Positions 51,601 through 62,800 of a stretch of 64,000 nucleotides of DNA are shown in pieces. The stretch covers positions 18,017,347-18,081,346 of the forward strand of contig CM038922.1 of assembly GCA_021904315.1 (NCBI GenBank), given 5' to 3'. The notes beneath the pieces were generated by a model. It worked only from the letters and a program-made list of their open reading frames with translations. It ran no database searches and was not told the DNA's origin. This DNA is from Sphagnum magellanicum (lineage: Eukaryota; Streptophyta; Sphagnopsida; Sphagnales; Sphagnaceae). Position 1 is the first letter of the stretch. Each line of letters begins with the position of its first letter. Both the position numbers and the translations under genes were made by a program.

Positions 51601-54212
51601 CTTTTGATTACTTTTCCATGTGATGGTAACTATTATTGGCTAATAACCAATCTTGTTAATCTTTTGGAGATGTCTAACATCAACACCCACACATTTCTTT
51701 GAAGAATCAATTGCAATAATAATCTCCAACTAGTGTATGACTTACATTAGTATGTATATAAAATTCATACATTGTTTTGTTGAAAACAAGAAGGGACGTA
51801 ATAGGATATGGGATTTTAATTTAGTTTTAACAAGAAACTCATTATGTGAAATTTGACAATAGTAATATCATCACTAGTTGTGGACAACACATCCAAAGAT
51901 TCCCATGTTTAAATATCACAAACTAAACCTGATGCCATTGATTCTTTCATCAAGACCCATTGAGATCATTCGTAAGGAGGGAAAATATAAAATGAGCAAA
52001 TTAGGTTAAGACTAGATTAAACAACCTTACCATGACATGTGTTTGGGTTTTTCTTCATCCAATCTTACTCACTAGTAAGTCAAGTATGGAATGCAATGAT
52101 AATAATTCAAGTAGGTACACAAGCTAAAGTTGGTGGAATTAAGTTTTTGGTTGTGGAATTAAACAATTGAAATTGCTTCATATTTCAAGTGTCAAGTTTG
52201 TTTTCTTGGAAAGATGTAAGGGTGATGTCCCAATCTAATTTGGGGTTTGAATCACACACTGATGACAATGTTATCCACAAGTGTGTTCAACATCAAGTGG
52301 ACCTTCCATGGGAAGGTAGAGAATCTTCTAGCATTAGTTTTATGGGGTGATGTCATTTTAATAGTGAATTCAACATTCACATTGAACCAAATAAGTGGCC
52401 AAGGCATTGAGCATGAAGATGAATTGGATTTGTCAACCTTAGATCCACTTGCTCAAGTTATTTCTTAAAATCATGATTGGCATTTTAATTGTGGAAACTA
52501 GAAAAGACATTACCAAGATTATGAAAGGTATAAGACATTCAACCAAGGGAAAAAAGATGATAGGTCTTCATATTACCTAGATCCATTTGTTGACCTTAGA
52601 AAGGTAAATGATTTGAACTTTGCATGTCTTGGGTGAAACAAAAATTTCATTCCTTTTCAAGGGATTGATCGATGTTATATTGGGGTAACCTCTAAATGTT
52701 TTTTTTTTTTTTTTTTTTTTGTGCAGTTTTTTCCAAGTTGAGGAAAACATGTAGAGATATTTCTATCTTGTAATTTCATTATTTTATTTGTTGGTAAATT
52801 TTTTGACACTAACATTGTGAATTTAGTTCTTTACCCAATAGAGCAAATGTAGTGTAGGTGTTGTATTTTTTATGTGTTCTATGTTACCAAGATATGCATT
52901 TTCACACTTACAATTTCCATCATAACTCTTTGGGGTTTTTCACTTATTCAACAAGTGGGAAACATTGTAATATTAAAGCTTGGGTTAATGGGTGTAAAAA
53001 TTGCCTTGTTGTCATGTTTTATTTCTTCAATTGAAAGAATATTTCATATTCACCACTAATACTACTCCCAACGTTTTTTTGAATTATCTTTTGTGGATTT
53101 GTGTCGTTTTTTCACATGCATCATCTTGGATTTCCTAATGGAAACATGAAGATTTTGCAACCTTTTAGACAAAACACTAGGTGGGTTATGATTAGGATCT
53201 TAATAGCTATGGGCTATGAAGATGTAATCAAGTTCTAGAAGATGTATTTGGGCTCTCAAATGCAAGGTGAAATTTGGTAGGATTTTAGGCTATTTGGAAA
53301 TGTCATGAATTTTAGGTCTTGCAAATACTATTGGTGGATTGGATGACACCATCTTTGTTTGTTCATGTATCCTATTCATACATTTTGAAACATTCTATTT
53401 GCACTTTTTTTGATACATTCATTTTTGCATTGAAGTAATTTCCTAGGGGTGATATAATTATTCATCAAGAGCTATGCATTGTTGCAATGAATGTTTTCTT
53501 TTGTGGTAAATTTTTGCATCATAGAAATAAAAGAAAATACCAAATGAAAATATTTTGTAACATTTTTTTCTTTTGGGAAACAGTCATGGAAACACATGGT
53601 TTAATTGTTGAAGGGTGTGGAACACATATCATGTCTAAATGACATGAAAATCATGAAACAATAACCAACAATTTGTCATAATTCTTTGAATTATAACAAA
53701 TTGCCAATGGTATCAATAAAAATTTGGCCCTAAGAAAAAACATTTGCATCTTCATATCAACCTAGAACAAAAAGTGTGATAGTAAATCCCATATAAATAT
53801 GCATCTTTATATCATTCTCATATTTTGTTTTATAGCTCATTATTTAGTGGATGTTCGAGAAGAACATGAATTTTCACTTAAACTAATGATTTTGGTCACT
53901 ACAAGAAACATTACAACCAATTCTGCTTCTTGTTCACATTTTCTTTTCATGATTATTGCTTCACCTTGCTCCTATCTATTGGAAAGGAAAATACCTAACC
54001 TTCTTGATAGGGAATATATAATTATTGTTTAAACCAAAATCACAAGGTGTACTTTGTATGTACTTATTCTTCCAATGTTGAAATTTTGAAAATTAAATTT
54101 CAAACTATCAAATATCATTTTCTAAATAAATAAACATTTAGGAAAGAAGTGTAGATCCCTAATCATGGGAGGAAAATGACTAAAACATAATAATAACGAA
54201 TGTTGATTTCAT
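48671..54212. other. Gene-free AT-rich intergenic DNA
   Basis: About 5.5 kb without a supported gene. Broken protein-like frames near 52200-52700 may be another decayed element, but no domain is recognisable. The stretch 53800-54030 has a 77-codon hydrophobic frame that I take as chance. A poly-T run lies at about 52700-52721. Confidence 0.55.
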
Positions 54213-57200
54213 TTAATGCTCCAAGGGAAATTTCTTATGAATTTTGAGTGGAAGGCCTTTTTGGAACACAGGAAGTGGATTCCGAAAAATAACCTCGTTG
54301 GGGTCAATCATTGACCATTCATAATTGAGCACCAAATGATGCAAGAACACAACCATTTCAGTCCGTCCAAACTCAATGCCGAGACACATGCGTGGTCCAC
54401 CTCCAAATGGCATGTATGTGAAGGGTGGCGGTCCTTGTCCTTCAAACCGATTTGGATCAAATCTTTCAGGATTCGGGAAGAATTGTGGTGACATGTGTGA
54501 GCGCCCAAGATGCCAAAATATCTACAAACATAAAACAAATAAGAAGGCTGACCTTTTTGAAACAGAACGATATCTTTGGCGATTGAAACATGTCAAGGGT
54601 ACAACATTTGCTTAGAATTATGCAATTCATAATGTCAACATAAACAAGTAGTAGTAGCTTGTTGAAGCCTCGTCAACTTACCTTCCAACCTTTTGGAATT
54701 GTGTATCCTTCATATTCAAATTCTTTGATAGTTTCTTTAAACCCCACCTCCCCTGGAGGTTGTAAGCGTAAACACTCTTGAATCACTTGCCATGTGTATT
54801 TCATTTTTCGTGTGTCATCCCAATTTAGTGGTGACCCAGGTGCCTTTGTGAGTGCTATCTCCTTTTGCTCTGTAAAAGACACACATTCATACCTTCAAAT
54901 AAGATTAAACATTTTCTTCAAAAGTTAATTGAGAGAGGGATGAAGTTAAAGTCCATTATTGTGAACAAATTTGGAGCATTAAATGAAGTTTACACTATAA
55001 TGTACCATCTCACTAAAACTTGTTTTTTACCTTTGATGACTTCTTGTAAGCATTGTGGATTAAGAAATAAATATTTGAGTACACCAGCAAGAGTGCAACT
55101 AGCTGTGTCATGACCAGCAAACATCAACAACAAAATATTGTCCTTGATTTCTTGATTTGCAGTTAATTGATCTTGATCATCAAGTTTGTTGATCATTACT
55201 GATAAAAAATCATGGTGTGAAGAAACCTTGCCTTCTTCCATGTCCTGCCATTTAATTAACACATGAGATATGCACACAATTTCAAGTTTGGTAACACCAA
55301 CCCTACACCATAATGAAGGATACAAAACCTAACACAATAATAGTGCAAGGCAACCATGGGCACCTCTGAAGTTCATTATAAGACCTAGAAATTCAAAATA
55401 CTGAAATGCACAAGAAAAGCCTAGAAAACAACTTCACACAAAACTTTCATCTTCACAAAATGAATTTTTTTTTGTATAGTTCATCACACTTACCTTGCGC
55501 CTTTGACATATGATTGGGTCAAGCAAACGACAAATGCGTTCTCGGGCCAACTTGGCATTACGGTAAACAGTTCCAGGAAAATCAATCGGTGGGCTTATTA
55601 TCCCTTGTAAAAATATCTCAGTATCATGTTCTAAAGATTGAAATTCAGGGCCTTCTGTGAGACTGAAAAAAATATCAACTGCCAAAGCAAATGCAAATCG
55701 TTTCATTGTGTTGAATGCCATAATTTTGTCCTTCCCTTCCCAGAATTGGACCAAATGGGCTTTTGCCATTTTTTCCATTCTAGGCACAAAACTTTGTAGG
55801 CCTTCTGGACCAAAAAAAGATGTGAACATACGTCGTGCTTGCCTGGGACATCCAAAAACAAACACATTTAAAAATTAATTAACCCTAGCAATTCATGTTT
55901 TCAATTGATCATTCATTTTCAAAATGTTGATGTGTGCTACATGGTTCAATTTTGAAAAGAGACTTCGAAAAAGAGATGCATAATGCAATAGTCTACATCT
56001 CCTCCATTTTAATCTGCTCAATAACCCTTTTTTGAATCATCTAATATCATTCCCACAACCATACATACATACAAGAATGAAATGTGTTAGGATATGGGAA
56101 GAACAGTGGAGATTTACTTATGTTCTTCGCCTGATTTAGTTGCCATACTGTGATGCCCAAGAAGATTTCTTATAGGCGATGGCCATGATTGGATCAAGAG
56201 CTTATTCTCATTTGCAAATAAAAACTTGTTCCCCTCTGGTGCTCCCACAGACACTGCTGGAGAAAATAGAATATGGGTCTTGAATACCTATTTGACCAAG
56301 TTTCACACACACACACACACACACAAAGAAAAATATTAAAGTGGTCATGAACTATTGTGCATCACGAAGTTTTGAAATTTCCACTAATTTCTTCATGTAG
56401 TTTGACACTACACATTTATTTGCGTACAATCTGTAACTATTCAAAACAAGTAGATAAAATGATTACACAGATGATGAGAAGACTACTACATGGACATAAC
56501 TTGGATTTCAATTAAAATACCAAAACCAATTCACATCTTGTGAAATAACAATTTGCCTCTCAAGGACACAGAAAGGGCTTGAAAAACCTAAAGAATTTAT
56601 GTTGAAATTACATGCATCCTAATGCAATACTGCTATTGTGATTGAAACCTTTTCAAAGTTTGAAATCTTTGAGACCCATGGTATGAAAAGTTTGCAACAG
56701 CAACATTCTCATAACGACGACAAAACTGGAGATCTAATTCTTTGTCATGTCGACTCTTCTCTCCTTGTACCATATTAGGCTTACACAAGACACAACAGAA
56801 AAAATCAAAACTCGTTCATCTTGAGACAAGACGCAAAGATCTAGAGACCTTGATTGAATGGACAAAAGAAGCATGAGCTGATCAGAAGACACAAATCTTG
56901 AATGGGAAAGAAGCTAGGGTTGAGAGGAGGAGGCGAAAGGAAGGGTATTGGGTCGAACTTGTCCATATTTGGCGACACGGGGCTTCACAAATTCTGCACC
57001 AGCTTTGTTGGCTTGTGCAAGACGTAGGAACTCCAAAGTCTCTCCCAAAATAGGAAGCCCAAAGCTACCCGGAGGTAGAGGTGCCTTGTTGGATTTCCCC
57101 TTCGATTTCCTCAACAAGACAACATAATACCACAACCACCCACAGACTACTGCAATCGCTACTGCCAAGCTCACTTTGCTTGACACCATTGAACCACCAC

Positions 57201-57234
57201 CAGCAGACACTATGTGCAACCCATCATCACCCAT
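54213..57234 (-). CDS. Cytochrome P450, CYP85 clan (CYP716-like)
   Basis: Six exons on the minus strand: 57234-56959, 56287-56118, 55842-55494, 55244-55031, 54869-54682 and 54521-54213 (1506 nt, 501 residues, normal for the family). The frame is continuous and all introns are GT-AG. It shows an N-terminal membrane anchor (about residues 18-38), the proline hinge APLPPGSFGLPILGETLEF, the I-helix oxygen-binding motif AGHDTA (308-313), the ExxR pair E368/R371 in QECLRLQPP, the PERF-type motif NPERFDPNRFEG, and the heme loop PFGGGPRMCLG with axial Cys445. All key residues are present. ER-bound members of this clan oxidise triterpenes, sterols or diterpenoids; the substrate cannot be read from sequence. 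CYP716 is the nearest family by eye, and a CYP725- or CYP720-type role is not excluded. In-frame ATGs also lie at 57348 and 57189. Confidence 0.92.
56303..56326. repeat. CA dinucleotide microsatellite in P450 intron 1
   Basis: About eleven CA units lie in intron 1, some 16 bp before the exon 2 acceptor when read on the minus strand, so the pyrimidine tract of that acceptor is replaced by a TG run followed by AAACTTGGTCAAATAG. Confidence 0.9.
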
Positions 57235-57418
57235 TTGCAGCAGCTTCTTTACTAGCACCCAAAATCTCCTTTCACAGAAAGAAGAAGAATGTAAGATAAG
57301 TAAGCAGCGGAAGCTAATTTGCTCTAGTGGTGGGAGCTGGGGTTGCAAAATTTAGAACTTTATACCCATGCAATCACTCCTGATTCAAAACATGGAGAAG
57401 TTCAAGAGTAGTAGCAAT

Positions 57419-57428
57419 ATTTATATAC
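57419..57428 (-). promoter_or_regulatory. Candidate TATA box of the P450 gene
   Basis: Read on the minus strand the string is GTATATAAAT, a good TATA box. Transcription would start near 57390, leaving a leader of about 155 nt before the chosen start codon. The in-frame ATG at 57348 would then also be in the transcript and could add 38 residues before the membrane anchor. Confidence 0.45.
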
Positions 57429-57584
57429 ATCCAAGTTTACTGTGGCACCACATTTCTTATTATATCTGTACGTGTAACTATTTTATTTTCAGCTAACCAT
57501 AATATAGTGACCTTTAATCTCTAACTAGGAGTGGCCTTTACGTCTCTAAGAACTCGTTTACATTGAATAGCTGTGCACCTTCAG

Positions 57585-57799
57585 AGTTGCAAATTTTACT
57601 TCCGGCTGGTGACTTGCTATTTTCCAGATTTGCTTTTCCAGTTTTGCAAGACTTGCAAGCTGCATATGCAGCAAAAGTCTTTAAATTTAATGGAAAGAAA
57701 CCAGAGCTCTATGTCAGTGGAAAGGCGGCTGAACCTTGGAATGCTGACCTTGGAGAGCTACTCAATGGAAAGATGCAGTACCCAGACTCAACTTGCATT
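57585..57799 (+). pseudogene. Orphan exon-like segment of an unidentified gene
   Basis: A 215-nt open segment lies between CACCTTCAG (acceptor-like) and GTGAGTACC (a strong donor). It encodes about 71 residues that look like real protein, with phrases LLFSRFAFPVLQDLQAAYA, KPELYVSGKAAEPWNADLGE and MQYPDSTC. The residue balance and absence of stops suggest a true exon, yet I found no partner exon up- or downstream. It lies about 240 bp from the P450 promoter in the opposite orientation. It may be a captured fragment of a cellular gene or the remains of a gene mostly lost. I do not recognise the family. Confidence 0.45.
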
Positions 57800-58018
57800 G
57801 TGAGTACCACAGTCTAAGTCTCCTCGGCCATAGTGAACCAGTGTGCATCATGAAGGATGGATGATAAGTGATCAGGAAACAGTTTTCTGTTCAGTTTCAG
57901 TTCCCCAGCTAACCATGGTGGTTAGCTCGGTTGCTTTTTTGTACTACCTATTTACTAACAGCCCACAAGCAGGTTGTTAGTAGGTAGGTAGTAGAAACAA
58001 CCCTTTACCTATGTATAA

Positions 58019-58202
58019 ACCATTTACTTACCTAGTAACTATTTAACTTTCTACTTATCTACCTATATATGAATCTATTTCCTACAGAATTGGTTACCAA
58101 GGTGAAACCATTTACTTACCAAGTAATTACTTATTTTTCTACCAATCTACCTATCTATACACGAGACCTATTTCCTACACAATTGGTTACCAAGGTGAAA
58201 CC
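58019..58202. repeat. 93-bp tandem duplication
   Basis: Two adjacent copies begin CCATTTACTTACC and end CAATTGGTTACCAAGGTGAAA or AGAATTGGTTACCAAGGTG, with about 93 bp between equivalent points (58075 and 58168). They have diverged by several substitutions. The preceding 100 bp is rich in TAGGTAGGTAG and ACCTA phrases of similar composition. Confidence 0.7.
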
Positions 58203-58667
58203 AAATATTAACTCAGTTGAGGTTCATCCGCAACTGAGTAAAAATAATGAACATCCAGTGGATGGTGCACTCATGGGAGCGGGTTCATGCAAGGCATCAG
58301 AACAAGGGCCACCATGACAGCCTAGGGGAACCTGTACCTTCACTGAGTGAGGTCTTAGGGTTTAGAGGACTTAGAGGCCCTAATTTAGTCTTGGGGCGGG
58401 ATGTTTACCATGGTTAGAAGCAATCCAAAACAGTTCAGGGTTTTGACCACAGTACCAGTATAGGTGCCATATACCCAGTGTCACTCTGCAAAAATTAAAC
58501 CTGAAAATGTGACTTCATCCAATTCAAAGGATTTTTCATGGAAAAATGGTTCCAATTCGCCAAATTTTGAGGAAAAAAAAAATTCAAATCGCCTGATTAC
58601 TACAATAAATAAGTTCCAGTAGGTAGCCAAGAATATAGGTTTTTTTCTACTTACATGTCTGGCATGT

Positions 58668-58743
58668 AGCCAGAATTGGCTAAATTAGTTTCTGCATGGT
58701 CGCCACCTTGGCTACATCACAAAATCATTAAACAAAAAACCCT
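58668..58743. repeat. Dispersed repeat family, copy C
   Basis: This copy contains CCAGAATTGGCTAAA, ATGGTCGCCACCTTGGC and GGCTACATCACAAAATCATT in the same order as copies A (10330-10602) and B (11639-11715), more than 45 kb away. The preceding part (58540-58640) has AGTAGGTAGCCAAGAATAT, also shared with copy A. Confidence 0.6.
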
Positions 58744-59312
58744 GCTGTGGAGTCTGACCAGGTGATTAGTTTATTCACAGCCAACAAGTAACTATGACTA
58801 ATAATGGTACTGTAACTTTTCACTGACTTGACTTCCTTTAAACAGGGGTCATCTTGACCCCATGGACATGTGAACATGTTATTGTCATTTGTCAAATTCT
58901 CTTCAGACAAAATGTCCTCACTTGCAAATTCGTCTGTAGATTCGTCTTCTTCTTCTCCTTCTTCTTCTTCATCTGCACCTCCAATATTCCAAATTATGAG
59001 CTCAACATCGTTTCCCACTTGAATGGACAACGTGCTCATTTCTAGGCGATAGTGTGATTTCGAATGTAGTATAAGGTCTCTGATGACAATGGTTTTGGCA
59101 AGCAAGGAGCTTGCAGCTGGAACTGCGCCTGAATTCGTCAGAGAGAGAGAGGAGGTCAAGCTGGTGAGGATTTTATTTTCACATGAGCTATATATGTATC
59201 ACCCTAGTATTTAGTTGCATTCACATTCATGGCAGTAATTTCCTGACCTTGCGGAGTAAACCGTTATCTCCTTCCATCCTCATGGATGAAACTAGTATTG
59301 TTGGGGGGGGGG

Positions 59313-59391
59313 GGGGAGCCTCCCAAGTTTCAATTGTGTTTTTTTCCAGTCATGGGCCAATAATAAAAAAACAGAACTTGAGAGGCAACCC
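59313..59391. mobile_element. Foldback MITE-like element, partial copy
   Basis: This is a shortened relative of the element at 59747-59842, in the same orientation. It keeps GGGGAGCCTCC, AAGTTTCAATT, a T-run, ATGGGCCAAT and the closing GAGGCA, but lacks most of the second arm of the inner palindrome. It is preceded by a run of about 15 G that begins at 59303. Confidence 0.5.
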
Positions 59392-59746
59392 ATCTAAATA
59401 ATAAATAAGTACCCCCAGTTTATAATGGGGGTATTAGCCCAGGGCAAAAATGGTGACAAACAGTTTTGGAAATAGAAATTTCATGCAGCCAATGGGAAGG
59501 CTCAGCATGCATTCAAAGTGCCTTGATTTTATTTTCTTTTAAGTTTTGGGTGGGAGAGGGGGAGGATTCTTTTCATTTTTCCTTTGTTCCCAACATGTTC
59601 TCTTCAAGTTCTCAATGTGTTCCCCAAGGTCTTCCCAGTAGCACCTCACTTTAATCCCATATGTTTGCCCAAAGTCCTCCCCTTCTCACCTATATACATG
59701 GGCCAAAGGAAGAGGCACTCCAACTTTCCATTGAATCTTCTATTTT

Positions 59747-59842
59747 GGGGAGCCTCCATAGTTTCAATTTATTTTTTTTTGCGATGGGCCAATCAAATTG
59801 GCTCATTGCAAAAAAAACAAGTTGGACTTGTGAGGCACCCCC
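59747..59842. mobile_element. Foldback MITE-like element
   Basis: The 96-bp element folds back on itself. It opens GGGGAGCCTCC and closes GTGAGGCACCCCC, an imperfect terminal inverted repeat. In the centre, TTTTGCGATGGGCCAAT and ATTGGCTCATTGCAAAA pair around a 3-nt loop with few mismatches. There is no coding capacity. These are the marks of a miniature foldback element; the superfamily and target-site duplication could not be determined. Confidence 0.6.
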
Positions 59843-62800
59843 AACTAATAAATATGAAACAGATTCTTAATTATGATAAGAGAACTAATAATTAAATGTG
59901 CAATAGGGTTTGATTGGTTTGTGAGAATTTGAGAAGACCAATGGAAATGGAAGATAGGGACCATTGCTTTCAAGCAGCAGAATAGGGTTGTGTGTAAGTA
60001 GACCTCAATTTTTTTGTTCAGGTCAATGGAATTGCTGGATTTGAAGGTCTGAATTTGTGTTCATAATTATCTTAAGTAAAGTAACAGTTCAATAACGTGT
60101 AATAGTTATTTATAGATAGGGTTCTAGCACAGTACTTGTGCACTTTGGTTTTTTTTTTTTTTTTTCCTTGGGACCTTAGACCACTGTGAAGAAGAATAGT
60201 TTAGCTGAAAGAGGGCGCTCAAGTTCCTTGAAAGAGAACCTGTAAAAAATGGAACTCAGTTGCAGTTGCATTGTGATGAAGCTGATCACCACCTTCTCTT
60301 TGTTTAGTTGAATTAGGCCCGCTTTACACAAGGAGTAAGGACCAAAAAAACTTGGGGCCAACTTTGAGCATTTTTGGTTGCAAATTAGCCTCAAGTTACT
60401 AATAAATGCTAGAACATTGATGTCAGGATATTAATAAATGCTGGAACGCTGGCACCAAGAGTTGCAAATTGGCCTCCCAAATTTGATGGTATCATTTTTT
60501 CCAGCCTTGGGGCCAATACAAGGCTGTGAAGACCAACGGTGATTTTCCTTTTGTATTTTCAGGACCCTCCCTGGCCTGAATGTTTCAGTAATTGGAAACT
60601 GTACCTTCCGAAATGTGGCTGGGGCCTTCCACATTTTGGAAGCTACGGTTTTAAAACTCAGCAATCTATCTTTCGCATATTTGCATCATTTTCACATTTT
60701 TTTCCCGTTTTTGTCTTTATCAATACAGTGAATCGGAAAGAAAAAGCACCGCTGATCTCTACATAGGGGAAGGTTCTTCTTCTCAGACAAGACCCTTCTC
60801 CTGTGCATAAAGTTCAGGCTTTATTAGTACTTGAGGCAGATTGAAAAGTTCTTTTTTCTATTTCAGCCTTGACTCCTAATGTCAAGCCCGTGGGTGCTGA
60901 TTTCAACTTTTGCACCAATAGGAATGCTGGATTTGGGTTGGACTCCTAATGTAAACCGGGCCCTAACTTGATACAGGAATCAACAACATGCATACTGACT
61001 TTGGCAAAAAGCAGCAATGCTTTTGGAAAACTTTTAAGTGTCAGAAGTCAAACTATTTTCCCTTGTGGCTCTCTTCATCCATTCTCAAAATTTCCAATAT
61101 TATGGATCATTTCAAAAAGTCTAAGATGAAACACGATTTCTTTTGGAAGCAACACCGCTTACAATCATTGATTTCAAAAATAAATAAATTTATGGTTCTA
61201 TGCAATTCAAAAAATATTATAAAATATTTCATGCTATCCAACTAGTTTACATGAAAAATTGTTTGTTTATTCTTCGATCTTTTGAAGACCTAAATTATTG
61301 CTTGGTGTGATGTGATCGGTTTCCCAATGGTCAAATGTTGATCACATTCCCTCCTGTGGTGTGCACTTATTATACAGAGACAGGTATGGGGCTATTGATA
61401 GATGGAATGTATGTGGTGCCACCATCCTCTAATGTTGTTGTTGTGGACACTAGCACCTTTGGCACATTTCATGGTGAGAGGGAGGACCCATGGTGTATAT
61501 GGTGAATGTTGTCATCACTATTGTTGGAACGTATAACATTACATCAACGGTACCAAATTGTGTCAGTAAAGATACTCAACATAAATGTGTTGCTCTTGAT
61601 CATCAAATTAAATTTTATGATGTATTTGCAAGTTGATATAAAAAATTGAAAGTTCTGAAAAACTATCTAGGCTCACATTGGATCATTGATCTCATTTTCT
61701 TGCAACCTAATATGCATCTACTTTGGACTTGGGATAACCCCTTTGTCAATTTGGGGAAACTTCACCTAATTTACTCATATTGATGCATTTGTAAACGCAA
61801 TCTAATGCTATTCCTCATGTTGGACCACCAAGAAAATCTACTTTAATCAATATCCAACTTTTTGGAGGTAGTCCAACCTCTCAAATCTTTAACATATCTA
61901 GAGCACCATCACATTTGCATAGTTTTCTTAGTTTGTCCTCTAACCTAACATCATATCCACTTGGTGTGCCAATTACATTTACAAGGATTTGTGCCATCTG
62001 GCAATATAGTAAGCACATTCCCATTTGAATTGACACTCCTTCACACAAACTTTTCAAAGGTAACATTCAACCGCACATTTATTATCCCTCACATTTGTGG
62101 TCTTTCAACTAAATGGTGTTTAGTTTGTTACATGCACACCCACATGATCCTTGCCTATCACATGTGACTTGAATTGTGTTGTTTTTATTAATTCATCTTA
62201 GATGTCATGTGCTCCTATGTCAACATTTACATTCATCATTGTGAATACACATACAACACATAATATAAAAATATTCTTAATGATACAATGTAACCAAAAA
62301 GGAGGATGCACAATCTAATCGAACACCCTGGCAAAACACAGATCCTCACGGAGCTCAAATTGCTGAGGCCCCAAAACTGAATCACGACCCCTGATCTTCT
62401 TTCTCTCTTAGACTCTGTTCAAGACTCAATCTGTATGCACACCTAGATCTTCAAACATACACAGTTTGCATTCTTGAAACATTCACCGCTCCGATCATGG
62501 AACTTAGAACTTGAATTTTATTCACAGAATGTACTGACTCGGATTGCCTTCAATCTCTGCCGATCTGCCACCCATCGGACAGCTCACAGGACTTGGTCCT
62601 TTCAACCAGTGACTCTTGGCACACACATGTTCAACGAGACCACAGACCTGTCTCCTCAACAGAATGCAACATCAAAACCCTGACAGCACTCTTCTTGACC
62701 CGAAGCTCATGTACTGCAAACATTGAAGGTGCGAATATATACAAAAACGTCAAATGTACAGACAGCTGAGGGCCATCCTCCCAGCATTCCTCACAGATCC

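Noticed and set aside
58728..59159. 143-codon minus-strand frame with a long Glu/Asp-rich stretch
   Set aside because: The acidic run comes from a CTT/TTC-rich microsatellite, part of the frame overlaps dispersed repeat copy C, and no domain is visible. A hidden gene fragment is possible but unsupported.
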